Counted from the stretch's first letter, positions 1-6,523 are shown. The stretch is DNA of 22,558 nt from JANOAR01 sp031411235 (GCA_031411235.1 JANOAR010000039.1:1-22558), one strand, 5' to 3'. Numbers and translations are program-made. Notes: generated by a model from the letters alone, not told the origin.

Positions 1-86
1 TCAGCGATGGGCTTGCCCAAGGCAAGAAGGCCGAGGGCCTTCTCCTTGAAGTCGGGGGTGTAACGTTGATAAGTTTTCTGGCTCAT
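1..86 (-). CDS. IS3-family transposase OrfA, N-terminal part (runs off window)
   Basis: Reading leftwards from the ATG complement at 84-86, the frame gives MSQKTYQRYTPDFKEKALGL and stays open to the window edge (28 codons). The YTPDFKEKAL start followed by an LALGKPIAE-like segment is typical of the helix-turn-helix N-terminus of IS3/IS911 OrfA proteins, which bind the element's ends and are normally fused by frameshifting to the OrfB integrase. Only the first helix region is visible, so intactness cannot be judged. I could not place the terminal inverted repeat in the roughly 200 bp between this start and the next gene. The element lies just downstream of the ATPase/nuclease pair, which fits an accessory island. 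Confidence 0.6.
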   Translation of the reverse strand, partial: MSQKTYQRYTPDFKEKALGLLALGKPIA

Positions 87-289
87 GGGTGTCTATGTCT
101 TGTTGGATTGCCCTTGGTCCAGAAATCTAGCGCACCTCACATTGGCGGGGTGACCTTGATGCACCTGCGCTTGGAGTCATCGAGCAACAGCCTGATGCCC
201 CTTCACCGCCAGCTTTGCACCCTGATAAGATTTCCGCTCAATTGTCACCTCAACCGCCCCTGCTTTTTCCTCCGCCGATGGCCCACCGA

Positions 290-1189
290 TTACGGCATTC
301 CTTGCACCTTTGAAGTCAAAAGACTAACCAACTGCTGAAAGTCCGACGGCTGCTCATTCAAAGGCAATTTCAACATGCCCTTCGCGACATCGTTATTCTG
401 GTCGGCACCTTGAATTAAAGCGCCACTGAGATCACGAACTTGAAACAACTTTCCCGCGATAGACCTAAAGATCTGTTTGCCTGACAAACGGTCTAACCAA
501 GTTCCTGTGCCATACTCCAAGAGGGCTTTGCCTCCAGTGAGGTCAGCAAGAACTGCATCCAGCAACAATTCCCGATTTGGCGGGTCTAGAAGACCAGCGA
601 TTTCTGTCCCACGTTCATGTAATCCAGCAGCGTTTTGGAGTTCGTTCAACGCGTCGGCTCTATTTGTGAACTTCTCCACCTGCTTGAACCAAGTTGCCGG
701 AGGCACAAGAATGCCGGCACGAATCTGAAGCAAAACCAGATTGGAGGCTTCGATATACAAGCGTCTTTGTGCTTCAGCTAGCACCGCCGCACGGGTTTCA
801 TCCTCAGATTTCACAAGCCATTCACTTCTGCAGAGATATGCGGGATCTATGAAGTAGTTTTCGAGTTCACGTTTCCTCCAATGAAGAAGATTATAGGTAT
901 CGGGCTTTGGAAAATTCGACCACCCTATTTCCACATAGCCCGAATCAAGGCCATCTCTGTCCGCAATGAAATAATATGTGGGATGTTTCCAAACCATCGC
1001 TTTGGCAGCTTGGAACACGTTGTCACAAGGTCCAATGGGACGAACCTCCATGCTTTTGAGGCCATTAGCTTTCAACAGTTCACGAATTACGGTTGGATCA
1101 AATGCATCATCATCGCTGCCTTCTACGAAGACGACATGATTAGCCCCACGTAAAACTGACGAAGCGGATACTCCGGTTTGGACATTCAT
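290..1189 (-). CDS. TOPRIM-domain (DUF4435-like) nuclease, partner of the upstream ATPase
   Basis: This is a 299-residue protein. Near its N-terminus it has a hydrophobic strand ending in an acidic residue (VVFVEGSDD, E23), and later YFIADRDGLD with D77 and D79. These are the E and DxD elements of a TOPRIM metal-binding nuclease site. A following RELENYFID segment (about 107-115) is characteristic of DUF4435-type proteins. Its ATG overlaps the stop of the ATPase gene by four bases (ATGA), so translation is probably coupled. In PARIS defence systems an ABC-type ATPase (AriA) pairs with a DUF4435/TOPRIM effector (AriB), and OLD-like systems use the same two domains. Assignment to PARIS itself is inference. 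The C-terminal half has no motif I recognise. Base composition is less GC-rich than the nearby chromosome genes, which fits acquisition by transfer. Confidence 0.75.
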   Translation of the reverse strand: MNVQTGVSASSVLRGANHVVFVEGSDDDAFDPTVIRELLKANGLKSMEVRPIGPCDNVFQAAKAMVWKHPTYYFIADRDGLDSGYVEIGWSNFPKPDTYNLLHWRKRELENYFIDPAYLCRSEWLVKSEDETRAAVLAEAQRRLYIEASNLVLLQIRAGILVPPATWFKQVEKFTNRADALNELQNAAGLHERGTEIAGLLDPPNRELLLDAVLADLTGGKALLEYGTGTWLDRLSGKQIFRSIAGKLFQVRDLSGALIQGADQNNDVAKGMLKLPLNEQPSDFQQLVSLLTSKVQGMP

Positions 1190-2310
1190 GAGCGTTGGGG
1201 CTTGATCTCGGTTGGCACAAGAAGCGCCCTTCTGTTTTCGTCAACGCACCCAAAAATTTGCTCCGAGTGAGTCGCTAAGACATACTGATTTGTCGGCCCA
1301 TACTCGTGAAGGCGCTCCACAAAATCAGCATGCCACTCTGCGTTGAGGTGAAGCTCAGGCTCGTCAATTAAGACGATACACGGAGCCTGCTGAGAATGTC
1401 TCCAGATAAGGAAGAGAGTTGATACGATCTCCTTCTGCCCCGAACTGAGGCCGTCAAAAGCGAACGATGCACCATCTCCAGTGGTAATTCTAAAATCGAG
1501 GCTGTTGTCTGGAAGCGGTCTAAGCTTTTCGATGCTTCCACCAGCGTAGCGGCGTAATAGGCTATTCAGGAACTCAACGGTTGCCTCTGAATCCTGCTTG
1601 TTGAAGCCTTCAAATAGCTCAGCGCCTCCCAGCAGTGATCTGAGCATCTCCATTTTGAATGCGCTGATAGTCGAAATTGCGGGGCCATACCTCGATCTAG
1701 AATAGACTAGCCGAGCGCGACCAAGGGGTTCATCAACCATTGCTGCAAGGTTCGGATTGCCCTCCTGCACTTTCCTGTAGCTATTAAAATGAATGAGCGG
1801 AGGCGAAATAAGTGGCTCACTGTTGAAGGCCAACAGGCTTAGCATAGCGTCCTCCAACGAATCGCCTCTTAGAGAACGCCGAAGCGCTTTAATGTCTTGA
1901 ATGCGTTCACGTAGAGGTTCTGCACCAGAAACGGATGTTTTGCCAGACCTTGAAACCTTCAATCGCACTTCAAAGGCATCACCATCGAACTCAAACCCAC
2001 CTGAGATTTCTGCACCTGTGCGGCCAGACTTGATCAGCAAGTCCGCCAAATCGATAAAGCGTCCTGTGTCTGGCATGCGCCGAAACAGATCGTCGCCAAC
2101 CAATATGGCCAGATAGAGCAATCCGACGCATTCCAAGGCGGAAGTCTTACCACCTCCATTTTGGCTTCCAAAAATCATTACATCGGGATCGCCTTTCATT
2201 CGTGGCCGCGGGAATTCCACGGTGAGCGAGTCGAGGCGTTTATAATTCTCAATCTCGAGTTGCCTCAATTTCAGCCCGGGAAAAGGACTTGTTTTGGATG
2301 GTGCTGGCAT
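1186..2310 (-). CDS. ABC/OLD-type AAA ATPase, AriA-like defence component
   Basis: This 374-residue ATPase has LRQLEIENYKRLDSL at the N-terminus, as in RecF/OLD/SMC-like ATPases. Walker A is GSQNGGGKT (48-56), the ABC signature LSSGQ (288-292), Walker B IVLIDEPE (312-319) and the H-loop THSE (347-350), so the nucleotide site looks complete. I chose the ATG at 2310. The open frame extends 49 codons further upstream, but that part lies over the thiC remnant in another frame, has no family resemblance, and the conserved domain starts only about 12 residues after 2310. The gene sits 40 bp after the thiC remnant's stop and overlaps the nuclease gene by four bases. Together they form a two-gene ATPase + TOPRIM module like PARIS (AriA/AriB), probably sensing phage and licensing a nuclease. 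That role is inferred from family and context. Confidence 0.8.
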   Translation of the reverse strand: MPAPSKTSPFPGLKLRQLEIENYKRLDSLTVEFPRPRMKGDPDVMIFGSQNGGGKTSALECVGLLYLAILVGDDLFRRMPDTGRFIDLADLLIKSGRTGAEISGGFEFDGDAFEVRLKVSRSGKTSVSGAEPLRERIQDIKALRRSLRGDSLEDAMLSLLAFNSEPLISPPLIHFNSYRKVQEGNPNLAAMVDEPLGRARLVYSRSRYGPAISTISAFKMEMLRSLLGGAELFEGFNKQDSEATVEFLNSLLRRYAGGSIEKLRPLPDNSLDFRITTGDGASFAFDGLSSGQKEIVSTLFLIWRHSQQAPCIVLIDEPELHLNAEWHADFVERLHEYGPTNQYVLATHSEQIFGCVDENRRALLVPTEIKPQRS

Positions 2311-2350
2311 ACGAGTCTGGGATTCGAGTTTGTTGCTGTGGATAGGAGAA

Positions 2351-2779
2351 TCAGGCTGAAGTGTAGACCTCTGCCCCCGCTTCCACAAACTTCTTCGACT
2401 TCTCGTCCATCCCGCGCTGAAGCGCTTCTTCCTCGGAGATAGCCTGCTCGGCAGCATACTTCCTCACGTCCTCGGTGATCTTCATGGAGCAGAAGTGGGG
2501 GCCACACATGGAGCAGAAATGGGCGGATTTGGCACCGTCTTGCGGCAGCGTTTCGTCGTGGTATTCGCGGGCGGTGACGGGGTCGAGGCTCAGGTTGAAC
2601 TGGTCTTCCCAGCGGAACTCGAATCTTGCTTTGGAGAGGGCGTTGTCGCGGAGCCGGAACGAAGTGGAGACAGCCAGCCGCAGGCTGCTCGGAAGGCGAG
2701 CAAAGCGAGGCAATTGGGCGTTGGGGTGGCCTTTGGCGAGCTCGGCGGCTTGGGCCGCGAGTTTGTAGGTGATCTTCAT
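2351..2779 (-). pseudogene. thiC: thiC 3' remnant, copy 1 (phosphomethylpyrimidine synthase C-terminus)
   Basis: The frame reads TYKLAAQAAELAKGHPNAQ, then RDNALSKARFEFRWEDQFNL, SLDPVTAREYHDETLPQDGA, and CSMCGPHFCSMKITEDVRKY, ending ...GAEVYTSA. This is the C-terminal quarter of ThiC, including the CxxCxxxxC cluster cysteines. ThiC uses a 4Fe-4S cluster and SAM to make the thiamine pyrimidine, and full-length enzymes exceed 400 residues, so about three quarters is missing. A foreign block of about 21 residues (LPRFARLPSSLRLAVSTSFR and one more) interrupts the conserved NAQ-RDNALS region without breaking the frame. It corresponds to a repeat element listed separately. The gene end lies next to a DUF1016 remnant and 40 bp before the ATPase start. 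It cannot be functional as ThiC. Confidence 0.85.
2650..2713 (-). repeat. 64-bp interspersed element, copy in thiC remnant
   Basis: On the minus strand this block matches 2898-2961 on the plus strand over 64 ungapped positions with 11 differences. The shared core contains CAGCC-TGC-GGCTG, a small perfect inverted repeat. The length is near a multiple of three, and the block reads as about 21 extra residues inside ThiC sequence without a stop. It looks like a protein-coding palindromic insertion element comparable in style to Rickettsia palindromic elements. That comparison is analogy, not homology. Confidence 0.75.
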
Positions 2780-2822
2780 GGAGCAGCTTTCGGTTGGAGG
2801 CTCTGACTTTGCAAGGTGTGGA

Positions 2823-3089
2823 TTACCGGGTCTCCACGGCGCTCCACTCGTCGAGCTTCTGCTTCAGCAGCTCCTTGGAGGGAAGGTAGAGCGAATATTG
2901 CCTCGCTGCGCTCGCCCTTCGGGCAGCCTGCGGCTGGCTATCTGCGCTGCGCTCCGGTTCCTTCGCGTGGACGTTGGCATCCTTGGGCAGGGTCAGCTCG
3001 ACGACGGTTTGCTTCTTCGATTTGCAGTGGAGGAAGCCGATGGTGGGGTTCTCTTTGGGGAGCAGTAGTTGGCGCTCTGGTTCATTCGC
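2823..3089 (-). pseudogene. DUF1016 (YhcG-like PDDEXK nuclease) C-terminal remnant, copy 1
   Basis: Immediately after the stop of the 79-residue gene, the same frame continues open for 88 codons without a start. It reads ...NPTIGFLHCKSKKQTVVELT, then PKDANVHA, then QYSLYLPSKELLKQKLDEWS before a TAA. The TIGxLxCKSKxxTVVE and YxLYLPSKELLxxKLxEW segments match the C-terminus of DUF1016-type PDDEXK nucleases as I remember them. The N-terminal part and the catalytic PDDEXK core are absent. About 22 foreign residues (KEPERSADSQPQAARRASAA plus RQ) interrupt it, produced by the 64-bp repeat read in the opposite orientation to that in the thiC remnant. Family assignment is moderately sure; its status as a fragment is sure. 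Confidence 0.6.
2898..2961 (+). repeat. 64-bp interspersed element, copy in DUF1016 remnant
   Basis: This is the inverted partner of the copy at 2650-2713, with 53 of 64 positions identical. A run of 17 identical bases in the middle includes the palindromic core CAGCC-TGC-GGCTG. Relative to the host gene frame it is inserted opposite to the thiC copy, and it is still open there, adding about 22 residues rich in A, R, Q and S. Confidence 0.75.
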
Positions 3090-3329
3090 TTACTCTCTCG
3101 GACCCAGTGGCACATGGTCCATGGGATAGACGGGCACTTTGCCTTCGGGGGTTATCATGCCGAGTTCGATCATGCGGGCGCGTTTTTTGGCTTTGGGCAG
3201 GTTATTGAGTTCAGCCCACCAATCGTTGATGCCTTGAAGACGTTCGGCCTGGGTCATGGACCAGAACTGGGTCATGTCGGACGAACCTGCTGGTTGGGAT
3301 CGTGCTTTGGCTGGGGTTTTGGTTTTCAT
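3090..3329 (-). CDS. 79-residue partner of the ADP-ribosyltransferase-like protein
   Basis: I do not recognise a named family. The protein begins MKTKTPAKARSQPAGSSD, then has an aromatic and helical middle (QFWSMTQAERLQGINDWWAE), a basic stretch (LPKAKKRARMIELGMITPEG), and ends in VYPMDHVPLGPRE. The start is set by an ATGA overlap of four bases with the preceding gene, a typical sign of translational coupling. The order (large enzyme-like protein first, small protein second) would suit a toxin with a downstream antitoxin, or an enzyme with an adaptor. It has no signal peptide or membrane segment. Directly after its stop, in the same frame, comes the DUF1016 remnant. Confidence 0.65.
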   Translation of the reverse strand: MKTKTPAKARSQPAGSSDMTQFWSMTQAERLQGINDWWAELNNLPKAKKRARMIELGMITPEGKVPVYPMDHVPLGPRE

Positions 3330-3931
3330 GGATGTAGGGCTGTGATCTCGGGCCGGAAGTAACCGATAATCGCTCTCGGGTCGCGGACGGCAATCTGAAT
3401 GTGAGACTTGAGCTTGATGCCTGCGCCTTTGAAGGCGGGTTGGCCTTCTTGAAAGACGCCACGAACGCTGTGAAATTGAACGCCTGTTCTCGATTCGATG
3501 GCGGGAATGGACTGGTTGAGAACGAAGCAATCACGCTCTCGCCGGAGCCAGTCTCTATCGTGCGCTTTGCCAGTTTGGTTTTCGGGCATGGAGATGCCTG
3601 CTGATGTCATCGAAAGTTCCAAATTCCGGGCGGATTCGGCTAGGAGGTCAGTGAACTGAACATCGAGCAAGTCGAAGCAGTTGCCGAGCTGGATGACGGC
3701 TCCGAGAACGGCGGGATACTTGATTTGGCTGTCTTTGCGTTTGGACTGCTGGGTGGCCCATTCGAGGGCTCTGCTGGGGCCGTGCTCCCAGAAGTAGATG
3801 CCCATGCCAAGCCAGTCGAAGGCGTTGAGGCTGGCGGTGAGTTTCAACTTTCCCGTCAGCACATCATCGGCGACTCGGCGATCACAGCCGTGAAAGCCAA
3901 AAACGGTACGTTGATAGGAAAGGAGGTCCAT
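3326..3931 (-). CDS. Putative PARP-like ADP-ribosyltransferase-fold protein, possible toxin
   Basis: This 201-residue protein starts MDLLSYQRTVFGFHGCDRRV and continues to a DWLGMGIYFWEHGPSRALEW segment (about 39-58). A short H-G motif (H14-G15), then G-x-G-I-Y-F about 30 residues later, followed by a helix with S/A-R-A-L-E-W-A, resembles the H and Y motifs of PARP-type ADP-ribosyltransferases (HG..., GxGIYF). A conserved-looking C-terminal segment reads HIQIAVRDPRAIIGYFRPE (177-195). The third catalytic residue is not certain; E49, right after GIYFW, is one possibility. No signal peptide is seen, so it probably acts in the cytoplasm. It is coupled to the 79-residue gene and flanked on both sides by diverged copies of the same DUF1016-thiC remnants. 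NAD-dependent modification of a host or phage target is inference. Confidence 0.6.
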   Translation of the reverse strand: MDLLSYQRTVFGFHGCDRRVADDVLTGKLKLTASLNAFDWLGMGIYFWEHGPSRALEWATQQSKRKDSQIKYPAVLGAVIQLGNCFDLLDVQFTDLLAESARNLELSMTSAGISMPENQTGKAHDRDWLRRERDCFVLNQSIPAIESRTGVQFHSVRGVFQEGQPAFKGAGIKLKSHIQIAVRDPRAIIGYFRPEITALHP

Positions 3932-3972
3932 GGGGCGAGCTGGCTATGGTGTCATGGCTTGGGTTGAGCTGG

Positions 3973-4107
3973 CTATGCCGTCGCATAAACTTTGGCACCC
4001 GCTTCGACGAACTCCTTCGATTTCTCCGCCATCCCCCGCTGAAGCGCTTCTTCTTCGGCGAGGCCCTGTTCAGCCGCATACTTCCGCACGTCTTCGGTGA
4101 TCTTCAT
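3973..4107 (-). pseudogene. thiC: thiC 3' remnant, copy 2
   Basis: From an ATG the frame reads MKITEDVRKYAAEQGLAEEE and then ALQRGMAEKSKEFVEAGAKV, ending YATA. These are the last 44 residues of ThiC, closely matching the end of copy 1 (MKITEDVRKYAAEQAISEEE, ending YTSA) with several substitutions. Compared with copy 1 it lacks the whole stretch between the two ATGAAGATCACC sequences, including the cluster cysteines. Its stop lies 41 bp before the ADP-ribosyltransferase-like gene, almost the same distance as from copy 1 to the ATPase gene. Confidence 0.85.
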
Positions 4108-4150
4108 GGATCAGCTTTCGGTTGGTGGCTGTGAGTTTGCAAGGTGAGGA

Positions 4151-4198
4151 TTACCGGGTCTCGAGGGCGCTCCACTCGTCGAACTTATGCTTCAATAG
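4151..4198 (-). pseudogene. DUF1016 C-terminal remnant, copy 2
   Basis: The minus strand reads LLKHKFDEWSALETR and then TAA, matching LLKQKLDEWSAVETR at the end of copy 1. The bases after the stop also match copy 1 closely up to the thiC remnant, so this is a true second copy of the joined DUF1016-thiC segment. The upstream side breaks off exactly where a short motif (4199-4226) begins. Confidence 0.7.
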
Positions 4199-4226
4199 CG
4201 GAAAAAAGTGACATGACCCCATGTGG
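4199..4226 (+). repeat. AAAAGTG-TGACCCC-ATGTGG motif, copy A
   Basis: The bases GGAAAAAAGTGACATGACCC followed by CATGTGG contain ACATG-ACCC-CATGT, a small perfect hairpin. Related copies are at 5202-5226 (same strand) and 19470-19492 (opposite strand). This copy begins at the base where the DUF1016 remnant ends. Similar sequences flank some REP-associated or IS200-like transposases; I recall this only loosely. Confidence 0.6.
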
Positions 4227-4301
4227 CCCATCTACGCCGTCACACCGCTGCCTTATTCATGGCCACGCGGCAGAGGAATGAGTCCCTTTATCCCCTCACG
4301 C

Positions 4302-5099
4302 TTACTGCGTGATGGGCCACAGCGGTGTGCGCCCTTGGAGGAACGCCACGGCCTCCGTGTTATCCGTGATGACTGTGCAGTAAACCGTATCCGAGTGCGG
4401 AGTCAGCCGCTTCACCATCAGAGCGAAGTCATTGTAGAAGTCGGTGTCGTTGCTCCGCAGCCAGACGACGATGCGCCAGTCCGTCTCCACCACCGTCCCC
4501 GTCTCCGGGTCTTCTGGATGGAACACATACACGCCGATGGGCACCCGCCGCTTCGCGCAGAAGACACGGATGCCTTCCCGCAGCTTCGAGGGCACCTTCT
4601 GCACCGGCACGGGATGCAGGGTCGTGCGCCTGGTCTCGCCACCATTGCCCTTGTTGTGGCGGAGTTCACCCGACACTATCTCGGCCACCGCTTCCGGTTT
4701 CAAGACGACGCGCACGCCCTTCGGCCCCTGCACCCGCACCGTCGTCTGGCCATCATTGAGCAGCCGGAACAACACCTCCCCCTTCACCGCGGCGATGGCT
4801 GGCAGCGGCTTGGGCAACTGCTCCCCGATGTAGTCCGCCACCGCATCGCTGGTGCAGATGGGGCAGAAATCGCCTTCCTTGTCCGCGAAGCGCTGGAGCG
4901 TCAGGCTGTCCCCGTTCTGAATCTCAAATTCCCCCCGCATCTCCGGGTGGTCAGGGATGAAGGCAAACAGCTCCTCCTCCCACAGCATGCGGAACATCTT
5001 CCCATGCAGTGCCGGATCCTCCGACCGGAGCAGCAGTCGCTCCAGCTCATTCTGTGGTTCTGGTGCTGGGCGCCATTGCGGGGAAGGTTGGTACGACAT
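4302..5099 (-). CDS. SseB-family protein
   Basis: This 265-residue protein contains NELERLLLRSEDPALHGKMF near its N-terminus, matching the SseB N-terminal domain (an ExLLxxAxxDPAxxxxFxxxL helix followed by strands). A later domain (about 175-260, including a VPIGVYVFHPEDPE strand region) is consistent with the SseB C-terminal domain. E. coli SseB was named as a possible enhancer of serine sensitivity and its biochemical role is unclear. No signal peptide is visible. The start gives a proline-rich linker before the first helix. The gene stands alone, with copies of the AAAAGTG/TGACCC motif on both sides (4199-4226 and 5202-5226), as if it were a single-gene cassette. The long open frame on the opposite strand is its shadow. 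Confidence 0.7.
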   Translation of the reverse strand: MSYQPSPQWRPAPEPQNELERLLLRSEDPALHGKMFRMLWEEELFAFIPDHPEMRGEFEIQNGDSLTLQRFADKEGDFCPICTSDAVADYIGEQLPKPLPAIAAVKGEVLFRLLNDGQTTVRVQGPKGVRVVLKPEAVAEIVSGELRHNKGNGGETRRTTLHPVPVQKVPSKLREGIRVFCAKRRVPIGVYVFHPEDPETGTVVETDWRIVVWLRSNDTDFYNDFALMVKRLTPHSDTVYCTVITDNTEAVAFLQGRTPLWPITQ

Positions 5100-5182
5100 A
5101 AAAGATTAAATGATGGCGGGCATTCATTACCAGCCTGACGGGGGCAGCTTCGCCACCCCACAGGACAGCTCAACCGAAAGTA

Positions 5183-5226
5183 AGTGGGAAAAGTGTGTAG
5201 TGGGAAAAGTGTGTGACCCTATGTGG
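5183..5226 (+). repeat. 16-bp tandem repeat running into motif copy B
   Basis: AGTGGGAAAAGTGTGT occurs twice in perfect tandem (5183-5198 and 5199-5214) and continues into TGACCCTATGTGG. The segment 5202-5226 aligns with 4200-4226 as GG(G/A)AAAAGTG...TGACCC(C/T)ATGTGG. The SseB gene lies between the two. Confidence 0.65.
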
Positions 5227-5382
5227 TGCAGCAGCGGGAGAAGGCTCAAGCGTGGTGTGGCAGCTGGCAGTTTCGTGGCAGTCCGATTCATGCCCACGTC
5301 CCAGGCCAGACCGAGGCACCCTGGCAACTCAGCACTCCAACGAGGTATTGCAAATATTGGGGCGACAACGTACTCTTTTTTC

Positions 5383-5949
5383 ATGAAAACGGACACGCTT
5401 GCTCACCGACTGGGCATGACAACTCACCTCTCTCCGCTGCTGATGAAGGCTCGTCGGCTGGGCCTGTGTGTGCCCGATGACTTGGAGCGGCTGGCGATTC
5501 AGCGAGGGTGTCGTTATTATGATCTTTCGGGCGATTCGAGGGTGAGTGAAGCTCGCCCTCAGGCTGTGATCGCAAGTGACATGTCGATTTTCTCGAACGA
5601 AGAACTCGCTTTTGCATTGCTCTCCATGGGCCTCACTCATTCCCAATACCGTCTGCGGCTCGGTGCTGCAATGCTTGCGGCAAAGGGCAACTCACCTCCA
5701 AAAATCGCGCGACTGGCCATTGAGGAGCGATGTGAAGTGGTGGTTCGTTACATTGCGCTCTGTGGTAAAAAAGTGGAGCCGCAAAATCCTTTTTGGGATG
5801 AGTTGCTCACCCTCCTCCCAGTGATGCCTATGCCAGCGTTGGATTTGCTGCCCCACATCACGCGATTCGTGGCGATGACAGGGGTTACCCGACATGGCCG
5901 CGAGACGGTCATGCAATGGATTCGGCCCAATCTCTCCGCCGCCGCATGA
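5383..5949 (+). CDS. Hypothetical protein paired with DUF6036 nucleotidyltransferase-like protein
   Basis: This is a 188-residue protein of a family I cannot name. It begins MKTDTLAHRLGMTTHLSPLL; a start 11 codons later (MTTHLSPLL) is also possible. A central part with SNEELAFALLSMGLTHSQYR and then LGAAMLAAKGNSPPKIARLA looks like stacked helices. A segment ending NPFWDELLTLLPVMP follows. The stop overlaps the next start by four bases (ATGA), implying coupled expression with the nucleotidyltransferase-like protein. By analogy with AbiE and similar pairs it could be the regulator or antitoxin half, but I see no clear DNA-binding motif. The open frame extends upstream to 5110, but that part covers the tandem repeat region and is unlikely to be coding. 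Confidence 0.65.
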   Translation: MKTDTLAHRLGMTTHLSPLLMKARRLGLCVPDDLERLAIQRGCRYYDLSGDSRVSEARPQAVIASDMSIFSNEELAFALLSMGLTHSQYRLRLGAAMLAAKGNSPPKIARLAIEERCEVVVRYIALCGKKVEPQNPFWDELLTLLPVMPMPALDLLPHITRFVAMTGVTRHGRETVMQWIRPNLSAAA

Positions 5950-6521
5950 GCACGATGATAGACAACCCTTCTGAGTTAATGCAGACCCTAGACAGCCTGC
6001 TTGATCACGAGGTGCAGTTGGTGATTTTCGGACGTGGTGCCTTGTGCCTTGGCTTTGAGCACACTCGCGCAGAGCTTTTTACCACTCAGGATGTCGATGG
6101 CATCATCAGTTTTCATCAACTCGATGGACTCGCGGAGGACGAGCAGTTTTGGAATGCGGTAGATCTGACGAATCAGCGGTTGGAGCCTAAGGGCCTCTAC
6201 ATCACTCATTTGTTTCAAGAGGATCAAATTTTTCTGCGCCCAGAATGGGAGCAGCACATTGTCCCCTTACTGCGCCCGGCCACATGCAGACTTAAGCTCT
6301 TCCGCCCAACGGCGGTTGATTTCATCCTCACCAAAATGATGCGCGGTGCCGATGAGCAAGACATGCTCGATGTGGACTTCCTCATTCGCCACGACGGTAT
6401 CACGCTGGAGCAAATGGAGCCTGCCTTTGCAACTGTGCGGATACCCGATTTGCAGGAACTACGCGATGCCTTCGAGCGTGCGCTACCCGTGGTGCGGGGC
6501 TTATTGGCCGCAGCAAGATAG
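5946..6521 (+). CDS. DUF6036-type nucleotidyltransferase-like protein
   Basis: Starting at the overlapping ATG, this is a 191-residue protein: MSTMIDNPSELMQTLDSLLD, then VIFGRGALCLGF, then TTQDVDGIISF. A G-x-G-A-L motif followed by a T-x-D-x-D pair is the pattern of the nucleotidyltransferase fold in DUF6036 and AbiEii-like proteins. Further on, KLFRPTAVDFILTKMMRG and DMLDVDFLI match the helix with a conserved K and the D-D-x-x-D-x-x-F-L region common in that group. The first motif has GRG where GG is usual. Members of this group act as toxins in several two-gene systems, and the coupled upstream gene fits that. Whether this pair is a toxin-antitoxin or defence system is inference. A long palindromic element starts three bases after its stop. 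Confidence 0.65.
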   Translation: MSTMIDNPSELMQTLDSLLDHEVQLVIFGRGALCLGFEHTRAELFTTQDVDGIISFHQLDGLAEDEQFWNAVDLTNQRLEPKGLYITHLFQEDQIFLRPEWEQHIVPLLRPATCRLKLFRPTAVDFILTKMMRGADEQDMLDVDFLIRHDGITLEQMEPAFATVRIPDLQELRDAFERALPVVRGLLAAAR

Positions 6522-6523
6522 GA

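Noticed and set aside
2311..2457. Upstream extension of the ATPase by 49 residues
   Set aside because: It overlaps the thiC remnant in another frame and reads as basic low-complexity sequence with no match to ATPase N-termini.
4221..5138. Long open frame on the plus strand opposite the SseB gene
   Set aside because: It is a GC-driven shadow. The minus strand encodes recognisable SseB domains over the same bases and the plus product has no family resemblance.
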